A stretch of DNA of 64,000 bases from Halichondria panicea (taxonomy: Eukaryota; Porifera; Demospongiae; Suberitida; Halichondriidae): contig NC_087377.1 of assembly GCF_963675165.1 (NCBI RefSeq), forward strand, positions 7,767,122 through 7,831,121, written 5' to 3'. Positions 54,401-64,000 of the stretch are shown in pieces; position 1 is the stretch's first letter; each line of letters opens with the position of its first letter. Below the pieces are notes generated by a model. It was given only the letters and a program-made list of their open reading frames with translations. It ran no database searches and was not told the origin of the DNA. Both the position numbers and the translations under genes were made by a program.

Positions 54401-57400
54401 AAGATTTGTAGCTACATATTTGTCAAATTGTTCTATGCTTATCTGTGCAGCAGGAATGTCTCGATTTAATGCTTGTTCACCCTACGTTACTCTAGACCCA
54501 GCAGACTTCGCCAGGCCTCTTCTAACTGAAAAAGTGGTTCTCATGCCAAACAACACTGGGTCAGACCTCTGTTTCTCAGTGGAGGTGGTGGATGACCGTG
54601 TGTACGAGGAGTTAGAGTATCTCCAGGTGGCTCTGTCTACTGAGGATGAATGTGTACAGTTTAAGGAATCATCTGTTACACTGGATATCGTGGACAATGA
54701 CTGTGAGTGTATATGTATATCCATATGCATAATTATACTATTATTCATTAGTGAAGATTGTAATAATTTTGTTATGCTGTAGTGCTGTTTTTGTCAGTTA
54801 GCCTATGAAATGAAGAATGGCTCGATCCGAATTAGTTTGTGATGGTAATCATCGCCACAAACACAATGAAACCTACTCGATATACATTGTATCTGCTACG
54901 CTAAACTTCTTAACTTTGTCATCCCAGGTGTTAACATTACCCTATCCCGTGAGCTGTATGCTGTATCTGAGAGTGATGGTTTTGTGGAGGTATGCGTGAG
55001 TCTGGAGGGAGAGACGGAGGTCACAGTCGAGGCATCTGTGTTCACCATAGCAGGATCTGCTCAAGGTGAATAATTATTATCAGTGTATAAATCGAGGGCC
55101 TAGTGTGTGATATACATACTGTGTTTTACGCCTATACTACTTAAGTCTGCTCGGTAATTATTAGTGGAGGATTAGCAATTACTTTAGTGCCAGTGTATAC
55201 TAGCTAACCAATTGTACTTCACGACTGTTATGCACTATCGTTCAAAGCAGCATGGTTTCCTTCCTACACACACACAGCTGTGGCTGACTTCACTTTCGGT
55301 GACACTGACCTGGGATCATCTCTTCTGTTTAGCGGTCCAGGTGAGCAGTGTCTCAACCTCACCATCCAGATGGACTCAGCACTGGAGACCAATGAAGACT
55401 TCTATGTAGTGCTGCTCTCACAGCAACTAGCTGTTAAAGTGCTCCAGAGGTCCGCTCAAGTCATCATCTTAGACACACCAAGTAAGATGCACAATTGTAT
55501 ATGCAATGTAACTGCACTGCGAAGAACATTACAGAAGTTGAATTTTTATGTCAAGTATAGTTATAAATATGTATCCCATCACTTCAGGAAATTTGTTGAG
55601 GGAATAAACACCTCAATCGGCGTTTAATGTCTACAATTTATTCAGTAGAGGGATTGATTTACTAATAATTATAAGAACAGAGCGGTGTTTCAAATAATTG
55701 TATATATGCCTTTTTCATACTAATAATTATCAATGCTATCCGTCTCCAGTTGTGACGGTGGCGTTCCAGAAGACCAGACTGGAGTTGCCTGAGGAGGAGT
55801 CTGGAGAAGGGACAGTGTTCCAAGTGTGTGTGGAGGTGCTCTCTCCTGGGATCCTCGAGAGACCAGTGGACGTCTACCTTACTCTGGAGGAGGGTTCCGC
55901 TACTGGTGAGGGTCTGATAACAAGTATGTATGTCACAGCAAACCTAATTATGGAAATCACAAATCTACACATTAGCTTATTTGAATGAGTAAGTTTGCTC
56001 CTTCCAATGACTTCTCCCCTCCATAGCTGATGTTGACTACGTGGACACACAAGAGGTAAACACAGTGGGTCTCACCATCACTACACCCCTCCCCTCTGGT
56101 CGACGGAGGCACAACGTCTCACCATTTGTCCAGTGCACTAATCTCAGTCTCCTGGCTGACTCCATTGTGGAGGATGATGAGAGCTTCAGTGTGATTCTGG
56201 GACCCTCTGACAATGGGGTCAGTGTGGACCCCACTCCCCTCACCGTGGTCATACTGAACAATGACTGTGAGTGCTTTGAGGGCTATAGTGCTGCATATAC
56301 ATATTAGCAGTTATGTTTTGAGCGGTATTCTTTATTTCCTGTTTCGGTAGATAGTGTATGCTTAATTATGTGATTAACTGAAACCTACCTGTGCAATGTT
56401 GGCTATAATTTTTATTGGACTGTAATTAGTGGTTGCCTTTCACTTCGGACAACTCTTTACTTGCTTTCCCAACTAGCTAATTATATTGTTGTGTTTTTCT
56501 TGCTTGTAGTTGCGAATGTATCTCTGGAGCTTGCTAATTACACTGTGGGGGAGGGTGACGGGTACGTGACTGTGTGTGCCTCTCTGGAGGGGGTCCTGGA
56601 GAGGATCATCATTGTCAATATGACCACCACTGAGGACTCAGCACTTGGTGAGTCTCTTTAAGTCCTTATATAGACCATGCTACATGTAGCTCATATACGT
56701 GTGTCAATAAACTAGATACCTTTTTCTGTCATAATATAGCAATATAACATTAGCAAAAACCAGGTCTGTATAATTATAGGTTTTCCCCCACCCAGCCAAC
56801 AGTGACTACTCTGCTCTCACGGACTACCCTCTTCAGTTCTCTGCAAGTGTGGACACTGCTTGTGTGAATGTCTCCATCTTGGAGGAGGACATCGTTGAGC
56901 CTGACCAAGTGTTCCAAATATATCTAGCCAGCTATGATCCAGTTATCCTCACTCCCAACTCATCAGCCTCTGTGACCATTCTGGATAATGATGGTGAGTC
57001 AATTCCCATGGGGTGTCATGCATTTACATACACGTATAATTATTGATGCACACAATTAAAGCAAACCCTGCACATTCAAACATGTGTATACCAGTCCTAT
57101 ATATATACGTTGTGGTAAATTACATGGCCATGCATGATGCGTACTATGTATTAATTGTCATGGCTAGTGAGGTGGCATCTCCTCTCTCTGTTGCCGTAGT
57201 GATTTTGTCTGGCAGTCTGGAACTAGATGTCACTGTCAGTGTGGCAGCATTCAGTTGGGTCAATGACACTGCCACTGAAGGTGAAGGGAGATGATACGTG
57301 TGTGTCTATAGTTGTATTGTTGAGATAATAGTTACATTGACCAGTATGTTCCTCAGCGAGATTTGTGTATAATTATATATAGTATCCAGTTTTTACTCGA

Positions 57401-60400
57401 GTGCATGTATAAATAATTCGTAGTCAAAAATTTCTTATGATGTATAAATGTTGCACACAGATTTCGACTATCGGTCATTGAACAAAACCATCACCTTCAC
57501 TTCTGGGTCAGGGGTGGGCTCCATGAAAACCTTTGATGTCATCATTATCAACGACATCATTGTAGAAAAATTGCTTGAAACATTCACACTGAGGCTGACC
57601 ACACCCACTGGAGCACCTGTTGCCGTGATCGGACTGGAGGTGGCCACTGCATTCATACAAGAGGACCTTACTGACAGTGAGTTGTCAACTCAGTGTGTGT
57701 TATTCATGACTGGAATCATGTGGACGCATCTAATATAGTGGGTACTCCCTAGGTCGAGAAAGCAAGTGGTTTTAACTGACTTAGAGCGTATCAGTTTTAA
57801 GTAGTTTAGTTTTCGTTTTAGTTTAGGTTAGAGTGTATGAGGTATTATGTTCTAAAGGAAGAATGTGTGACCAGGATTGAAAACTATTATAGTAATGTTT
57901 TCAATTTCTCAACGTTCTCCACTTTATTGTTTCTGTACATCCCAAAGGTGTGACTGTGAGTTTGAATGAATCTAGCTACGTACTGACTGAGGGAGAGGGT
58001 GTGGTCATATGTGTGGAGCTGGTGGGAGTGCTAGAGAGAGATGCTGCTGTAAATATCACCACTGTGGATAGCACTGCAACAGGTAGAGTCAATAGTACGG
58101 CTAATCAAACTTGTGTATCATTCGTAAGTAATTCTTATGTGGAGATATAGCCTCAATCCCAGGCTGCACTTTCCTCAGTGCTACTAAATGAGCATTCTTT
58201 AAAAATGGACCGTCCTTATGTAGAGTTTAAAAAAAGTGTGGAACCATGAAAAGTAACATGAGGCTTGCAGGGGTCAAGATTAACTTGCCGCAGGAAGGCT
58301 GCACAATAAATGCCTAAACAGCTTGATGGTTGTACAACATATCTGCGACTGTGACGGGATAATGTACATGCATGCAGTCCCTCATTTGCCAATTCCCACA
58401 TGTAATTCAACTGTCTTTCTCCCCGGCAGTGTTGGACTACATTGATATCTCTACCACCCTCACATTCTCTTCCGGCACCTCGAGTGCCTGTGTGCAGTTA
58501 TCGACCATTGATGACAGTACGTACGAATCTACAGAAGGGTTGAGTGTAGAGCTGGAGTCCACTGACTCCCAAGTCACTGTAGCCACTCCCTCCGTACTCG
58601 TCACTATAGTGGACAATGATGATGGTCAGTAGTAACAACAGAGCTTCAATGTACATGTACAGTATTTTATTATATACAACACAATTAACCGTACTTGTGC
58701 TAGTTATAAATGTATCCCACATGTGTAGAACTTTTAGCGACAGTACTATATACTCATAATCTAGATCATGTTTGCCATAAATACTGCAATTTGATTGGCT
58801 AAAGGAAGTGTTCTATCCAACTTAGAAAATCATGTACTTATTTAGAAAATCATGTACTTACTTAGAAAATCATGTACTTCACTTAGAAAATCATGTAGCA
58901 AAGATTAGATAAGAACATTCAAATCTGATTGGCTAAATACTCATGGTTGCTATGATCTAGACACTGTTTAGGAAGTTTCCATATGATTTAGAAGTCCTCA
59001 GGGCTAGTAGAACCCTCACTGCGTTCGGGATACTACAACTAGCCCTTTGGGCTTCTAAATCATGTAGAAACTTCCTAAACAGTGTCTAACTATTATATAT
59101 ACGCTACCAAATAAGAGTCAAGTTGTGTACATAATTATGTAGTTTTGCTTAAATGCCAGAAGTGCAAGATCGTTTGTTTTCACTATTTTCTCTCCCCCTG
59201 CATGTAGTTGTGCTTTCCCTGTCTGCCCCTGAGTCTGTGTGTGAAGGAGATGGTGTCGTGCAGATCTGCGTCACCTTGGAGACTGACATTGAGAGAGATG
59301 TGGAAGCTACTATAGAGACCGCTGATGCATTCGCAATTGGTAAATCCTATTGGTACAATGCTATAAAAGCGTTGAGGTATCAACTGTTTATTTGTTGGGA
59401 GGGCTATCCATACTAATTATTACTGGTACTGTATACACAATAGATGCACAGTAATAGGCATACTCTGGTTACTGAAGACCTATATACACACATCGTTGCA
59501 TGTATTATAATTATGCACAGCTTATACATTATTCCACCTACACATACTCCCAGATTCTGAAGATTACCAGAGTATTACCGTCACCTACTCCTACTCCGCC
59601 CCCCTATCTTCCCCCCTTATCAACTGCACACTAGTGACAATACTCGACAATGACATTATCGAGCCATGTGAAGACTTCAGGGCCAACCTTAGCTCACCCT
59701 CTGAGAGAGCGGTGCTCAGTCCAAGCTCACTGAGTATCATCATTCATGATGATGAAGGTAAGGGGGGCTATTTTAAGCAATAATGAGGTGTTAATGTTTC
59801 CTCGTGCATGTATTCTGGAAATAGTGGTCATTATTTGTTATTTTGTTTCTAAGGCACCCATTCTAATGCTCCAATTTGGTATGTAAGTATTAATAATTAT
59901 TCTCTTCAAAGGTCACATCTATATATTTGGATGTGTGCCAAATATGTACATAATGATATAGGCTCAAATTGTTTATCCTGACTTGATCAGTATTAAATTG
60001 CTCTGCATGTATATGCAGAGAGAGTTCAAAACAGCCAATTTGCTATTCACCTGTCCCTACTTGTATGTAGACATCACCTCCCCTCTGTTGTTGTTCAACA
60101 ACTCACCTCAAATCAGTGGGAGCGATCTGACAGCCTACTACAACCTGACGGGCTGTGCCAGGGTCACTTGTGAGGTCAGGAATCAACAAGATTGTGAGTT
60201 CTTATAAATTAATACAATACAGTATAGGACGTGTCGTTTACACCAATTTTAATCATTAAATGTTAGTGCATGAAGTCTAATAAACTTTGCAAATACCAGT
60301 CACGGTATACTGCTGTCACAATAATTATTTTAGTGTAATGTCGTTCAATAACTGTCAATAACTGGAGTTATTGAACTCTGATAGATGTAAAAGTGCACTG

Positions 60401-61651
60401 ACTTATAAAAACAGCTACAAAATGTTCCAGGTATACAATACCTAAAAGTATTGACATCTAGAAGGTTCTACATCTATTAATATTTTACCAAGGTCCTAGT
60501 GATTTTCTAAATAAAATTCCTATAGTATATAATAGTGTATGCATGATTGTAATAACACTCTGTTCTGCAGGTTCTCAACCTGTCGGTAGTTTCGAGGGTG
60601 TGTGGTTTGGACAGAATGCAATCAATAGGAGGACACTGCAACAGTTTGCTATTATCGTGGATGCATACTGTCCCAACCAAATAGTCCCAGTGTTCGAGGA
60701 CAGGCCAATCAGAGGTGGTGAGTCTTTCAATTAACAGTCACTAAGTAAGATACTGTACGTAATATAGGTGATGCAAAGACTGTACATGCATGTACTATGA
60801 TTCAGTATTTATGTAGATGCATTCTGTCTGTTCTGAGACTCTCCAACTTATACAGATAATACTCAGTGCAGTCAGCACTTCACTGACCAACAGTATGAGT
60901 TTGACCCCGTCTCTGGAAATGTGACTGTGGAGTGGGAGGGAACTGGACCCAATGCAACTGTTCAAGTTAGCCAGTTTATGTGCAGGTTACCTAACACAGA
61001 CACATTTTCGTGTAAGTTCAGAAGAAAAACTGACTTTAGTCTGCGTATAAGTAACCGTATAGCGAGTAATTATTTTTATATGGTGGATTTTCGTATTGTA
61101 GAGTCATCTGAAAATTGATCTACCTAACCGCAATAGGTTCTACGTCACTAGAGTTGTATGAATATTCAAAAAACAAAATATTTAATTGGATATTATATAG
61201 TTGGTACAAAAATGTCCACTAACGAACCCGCTATATACCGTATAGCGTGTAATTTTCGTGGGGCAAAATATTCGTGGTTTTCGTGGTTGGTGATCTGACC
61301 ACGAATATTTTACCCACGAATGAAGCGACCTTGCCTACCTTACCTGCAGTGCAAGCTCCAACCACGAAAATATTACCCACAAAATGTCTCAATATTGCTG
61401 AACCACGAATATTTTGTCCCCCGAAAATTACCCGCTATACGGTAGTATAATTTTGTGCAGTGCATAATTATAAATCATAAAATAACCGTATTGCTTTGTG
61501 ATCACGTTATTTCGTATTTTCACCCAATAAAGGTGTTAGTCCCCTTGTTATCACCGGTCTGTCCTCTGGAAGCCACACCCTCTTAGTCACACCAGTGGGA
61601 ATCAGTGGGTGTACAAGGATAGTCACTAGGATCTTACTCATAACCATCTGA
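48456..61651 (+). CDS. Gene C: secreted multi-Calx-beta-domain protein (aggregation-factor-like)
   Basis: Exons: 48456-48598, 48855-49073, 49162-49302, 49475-49678, 54113-54250, 54451-54702, 54928-55065, 55278-55481, 55750-55905, 56027-56266, 56510-56647, 56796-56993, 57095-57280, 57461-57676, 57948-58082, 58430-58624, 59208-59339, 59554-59757, 60071-60193, 60571-60717, 60856-61011 and 61533-61651 (TGA). From 48855 on every intron is phase 1 and every internal exon is a multiple of three. Each Calx-beta domain is an exon pair: a first half (YxVxEGDGxVxVCVxLEG..) and a second half (..DYxxL.., ED..VEPDE.F.V.L, VTILDND). Nine pairs are visible, then a four-exon Cys-containing C-terminal module. 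Calx-beta folds bind Ca2+ and occur in extracellular adhesion proteins; sponge aggregation factors carry such arrays. No TM helix follows. The 57095 start is the least certain boundary. Confidence 0.8.
49475..49678 (+). CDS. Calx-beta second-half exon preceding the 4.4-kb transposon-bearing intron
   Basis: It encodes EDEDYLSLTATLEWHY, IINDECVEEKEEVFTVSL and LTTVTIQDDDG, with acidic residues at the places that bind Ca2+ in Calx-beta folds. The donor GTGAGT in phase 1 leads into an intron of 4434 nt, far longer than its 100-400 nt neighbours, because a DDE element occupies it. Confidence 0.8.
49877..50031. repeat. Minisatellite, 56-58 bp unit, about 2.7 copies
   Basis: The unit begins GCTGAGAACAAGGACAAGGA and includes CAGTGCAACATAAAACAATA. 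Copies start at 49877, 49933 and 49991; the first lacks two A residues. It lies at the left edge of the transposase-bearing insertion. Confidence 0.85.
50070..53784 (-). pseudogene. DDE/D-type transposase gene in an intron of gene C
   Basis: Coding pieces on the minus strand: 53784-about 53418, 53292-52613, about 52494-52268, 52214-50480 (the 591-aa frame less its N-terminal intron part), then C-terminal pieces 50385-50167 and 50170-50070. The main piece has MDDKHRCKVGEPGYPV, MYTDGGPDHNNTF and SWKNPCERVNCILNLG. These are three acidic positions spaced like a D-D-E catalytic triad, with DGGPDHN and NP.ER recalling integrase-like folds. The C-terminus has a Cys-rich GKYPICKDCQ motif. A frame change near 50170 and the stop at 50482-50480 before the Cys-rich part suggest decay. 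I cannot place it in a named superfamily. It is antisense to gene C. Confidence 0.6.
58740..59095. repeat. Tandem and inverted repeats in a gene C intron
   Basis: TTAGAAAATCATGTACTT occurs about four times at 58822-58893. Downstream, ACACTGTTTAGGAAGTTTCC at 58959 is inverted at about 59067-59088, giving a hairpin that includes TGATTTAGAAG/CTTCTAAATCA and AGGGCTAGT/ACTAGCCCT. Confidence 0.7.
60071..61651 (+). CDS. C-terminal module of gene C (last four exons)
   Basis: The exons encode DITSPLLLFNNSPQISG..GCARVTCEV, then CSQPVGSFEGVWFGQN..VDAYCPNQIVPVFEDRP, then DNTQCSQHFTDQQYEF..VEWEGTG, then VSPLVITGLSSGSHTL..GISGCTR and the stop. Eight or so cysteines suggest disulphides. I do not recognise the fold; it is not Calx-beta. 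Copies occur at 56-858 (last two exons) and 1893-3013 (pseudogene), so this module is the marker of the array. Confidence 0.75.
61236..61443. mobile_element. MITE in the last intron of gene C, same as 443-651
   Basis: TACCGTATAGCG and CGCTATACGGTA ends with CGTGGGG inner motifs, at the same position as in the paralogue at the window start. It was therefore inserted before the duplication. Confidence 0.75.
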
Positions 61652-62090
61652 ACAGTTATTCAGGACATTTTAATGCTGACATACGTGTGTGCTCCTATTC
61701 ATATAATGCCTTAGATTATAATTGTCGACAATTTAAAGACAAATAGATAAACATCATAGCTACTATTGAATAAAAATGTTTTCTTTATTGTCAAGTTGAC
61801 TGAATGTTTTGCATTTTGTGCGTTGTGAGTGTAACCCCCTTGCTGCCTTACAGGATCGACACCTTGTTCTTGACACAGTCTTTTTCGTCAGGTGAAACAC
61901 AACTGCATGAGAGAGAGAGAGAGAGAGGGGGGGTAAATAATTATGGTAAACAAGATAAAAATCAATGGCCAAAAAATCTGTGTGACTAAAATATAATTCT
62001 TTAGTTAATGATCTTTACCCACAATAACAGCTTGGAACTTGCACTTGAATGTTCCTTCTCCTTGACAATGGTTCTGTGTTGGTTTTGTAG
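61652..62090. other. Downstream of gene C, near-identical to 859-1250
   Basis: It contains a GA run and a shorter G run (about 61913-61935) where the copy at 1115-1147 has a longer G tract. No gene was seen. Confidence 0.6.
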
Positions 62091-62239
62091 ATCTTGCCTC
62101 TATCTCATCTCATGGATTGGAGTGTGACACAGTGACATTGATCAGCTTGTCTCAAATCCCTGTATCAAAAGGACTTGTATGTTTGCCGTATAAACTCAGT
62201 GCGACATCTTCACATAATTATAGGCCTACCATTGACTAG
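62091..62239 (+). CDS. Orphan exon, unknown product
   Basis: After a TTTTGTAG acceptor a 48-codon frame runs to TAG: LASISSHGLECDTVTLISLSQ, then GLVCLPYKLS. Incoming phase is 1, as in gene C. Degenerate copies lie at about 3270-3400 and 63540-63690. It may be a terminal exon of an alternative transcript or of another array member. Confidence 0.3.
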
Positions 62240-62299
62240 TTGATGTGAGTCTCTATAATTGGCAAGGTATATACGGGTGTAATACAGTGGAATCTCCAT

Positions 62300-62640
62300 A
62301 AAACAGATGCCATTAATTGCGGGACAGCCTTTTGGCCGCTTCATAGAGAGGTGGTTCTTGTTAGAGTTTCGATTGCCAACCACATGTATAATATTGAGTA
62401 AATTCTGCTACAAATGTCTTTGAACTTTTCTAACTGTTTTTCTAGTTTATATTCATGTTCTGATTCTGGGAGGTTATTTGTTAAAGTTGCTCGTTATACA
62501 GATTAGAGAGGTGGCCGCTCCTGAGAGGTTGCTTTTACATTGTAGTTTCAATCTCTAGACCTGAGCGCTTGGCCGTTTTATAGCGTGTGGTGCTCTTCAG
62601 ATGTGTTCGTTATATTAATGAAGGTTCCAATGCATTTTGT
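62300..62640. repeat. Probable MITE/short transposon remnant
   Basis: GGAATCTCCATAAAAC..GGCCGCTTCATAGAGAGGTGG at the left, and AGAGGTGGCCGCTCCTGAGAGG..GTTATATTAATGAAGGTTCC at the right, give an imperfect inverted layout with repeated GAGAGGT units. No ORF. Confidence 0.4.
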
Positions 62641-62984
62641 TCTTTCATATACATGTAGTCATTATAGGCTTGGGTACGTGGCTGCGAGTATTAATAGCTG
62701 GGTAGTATTTTCTGCAATACTGTATCGACTACAGAGTTCAATAACTATGATGGAACCATGAAAGACTGTATAATAAGCCATTAATTGAGGTTTGATTCAC
62801 TCACTGTACTGCAGAGGATAAACTTGCCGCAGGAAAGCTGCATAATACATTCAAACAATGCCCAAACAGCTTGATTTTAAATTTTGTTGTACTACATATC
62901 TGCGACTCTGTGACAGGATACATGTACATGCATGCAGTCCCTTATTTTCCATTTCCCATGTGTAATTGAACTGTCTGTCTCCCC

Positions 62985-63205
62985 AGCAGTGTTGGACTAC
63001 ATTGATCTCTCCACCACCCTCACATTCTCTGCCAAGTGCTGGCACCTCGGGTGCCTGTGTGCAATTATCAACTATGGATGTACATAGGAGTCTAGATCTA
63101 CAGAAAGGTTGAGTGTAGAGCTGCATGGAGTCCACCCCAAGTCACTGTATAGCCACTCCCTCCATAACTCGTCACTCTAATGGACAATAATTATGATGAT
63201 GGTCA
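62985..63205 (+). pseudogene. Fossil Calx-beta second-half exon
   Basis: Homologous to 58430-58624, including the CCCCAGCAG acceptor and GTTGGACTACATTGAT start. It has an insertion around GCCAAGTGCTGG, a deletion in the middle and a broken TCACTCTAATGGACAAT end. Not translatable through. Confidence 0.65.
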
Positions 63206-63825
63206 GTGATGGAGCTTCAATGTACACGTATTACATTATGTTGTAGTATATAATACGTTGCAGTATAGGCTTAACTATAATTATACTATAATAATTTTAT
63301 AGTCAGGGTGTCATACATGCAGGGGAAGGGGGATATCCCCCTCTGGCTCCAACCCCCCCCCCTAAAATTTGCATTCAGGTTACTATAGTTGTATGGCTGA
63401 GTTTCCATAGCTGGCAATGCTACAGGAAATTGTCAGTTACTTTTCAAAATCATGCCCAAAATCCTGGTAACACACTAAAAGTATAATTGTTTTGTTAATG
63501 ATCTTTACCCACATGAATTAATTCTGTTTCTTCTCCTTAACAGCTAGTGGTCCGATGTTGTGTTTGTGGATCCTCTATCCGGATTGAAGTGTGACACAGT
63601 ATGTACTGACATTAATTGATCAGCTTGTCTCCAATTCCTGGATCAACATGCAGGTTGTTTTACTTGCCGTATAAACTCAGTAGATTATTACGTCTTCACA
63701 TGTATATCATTGACTACTTTATGCAGTACACCTCACATAGAACTGTCTGGACATGCTATGACATGCTATATCTCTCTAGACTCGTGCGCCATCACTGGTG
63801 CATGACGTACAAAGTGCTGGCTTAA

Positions 63826-63905
63826 GAGTCTAATGTATCTCTGGAGGGGACAATCATCATCCTCAATATCACCACCATGCATGCACTGATGACTCAGCAC
63901 TTGGT
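63826..63905 (+). pseudogene. Fossil Calx-beta first-half exon end
   Basis: TCTCTGGAGGGG..ATCATCATCCTCAATATCACCACC..GACTCAGCACTTGGTGAG matches the end of gene C exon 56510-56647, donor included, with small indels. It shows that array debris continues to the window's right edge. Confidence 0.55.
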
Positions 63906-64000
63906 GAGTATCTTCATTATGGGTGCGTGGCTGTGAATATTACTTGCTAGGTAGTATTTCCTCCTACAATAGTCGTATTAATATCGTGTGGGCTTCGTGG

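Overview
The window is animal nuclear DNA, AT-rich, with many short introns and very dense small inverted-repeat transposons. The gene content points to a sponge, most likely a demosponge of the Amphimedon type: a secreted protein made of tandem Calx-beta domains with phase-1 exon pairs, as in sponge aggregation-factor-like genes, and Ig/FN3 receptors. The species assignment is inference from gene style; I could not search a database.

Layout. (1) 1-4.1 kb: the 3' end of one Calx-beta-type gene, a pseudogenised second copy of the same C-terminal module, and a fossil Calx-beta exon. (2) 5.66-12.48 kb, minus strand: receptor gene A, with signal peptide, Ig-like exon, FN3-like exon, further ectodomain, TM and a short tyrosine-rich tail. 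(3) 12.86-16.22 kb: a poly(A)-tailed non-LTR retrotransposon with reverse transcriptase, C-terminal zinc knuckle/endonuclease-like region, and an N-terminal Cys-rich motif cut off by one in-frame TAG. (4) 16.2-25 kb: a graveyard of foldback elements; several belong to one TAGCCTCG-ended family with visible 9-11 bp target duplications, and one carries a signal-peptide-like exon. (5) 25.09-36.00 kb, plus strand: receptor gene B, an inverted paralogue of A with the same ectodomain but a very different cytoplasmic tail holding duplicated ITIM-like tyrosine motifs, SH3-ligand-like proline stretches and death-fold-like segments. (6) 36-42 kb: more foldback elements. (7) 48.46-61.65 kb (perhaps from 42.2 kb), plus strand: gene C, about nine Calx-beta domains plus a Cys-containing C-terminal module. 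One large intron holds a decayed DDE transposase gene (50.07-53.78 kb, minus strand). The candidate 5' intron holds a decayed Mutator-like (MULE) element (42.75-47.30 kb). (8) 61.65-64 kb: debris of further Calx-beta gene copies.

The first ~1.25 kb are nearly identical to 60.80-62.03 kb, introns and embedded MITE included. The receptor pair therefore sits between two members of a recently duplicating Calx-beta array. Exon calls rest on reading-frame continuity, GT/AG sites, phase consistency, and agreement between paralogous copies. For gene A the ten exons sum to exactly 700 codons, and for gene B all the splice phases close once one alternative donor is used.
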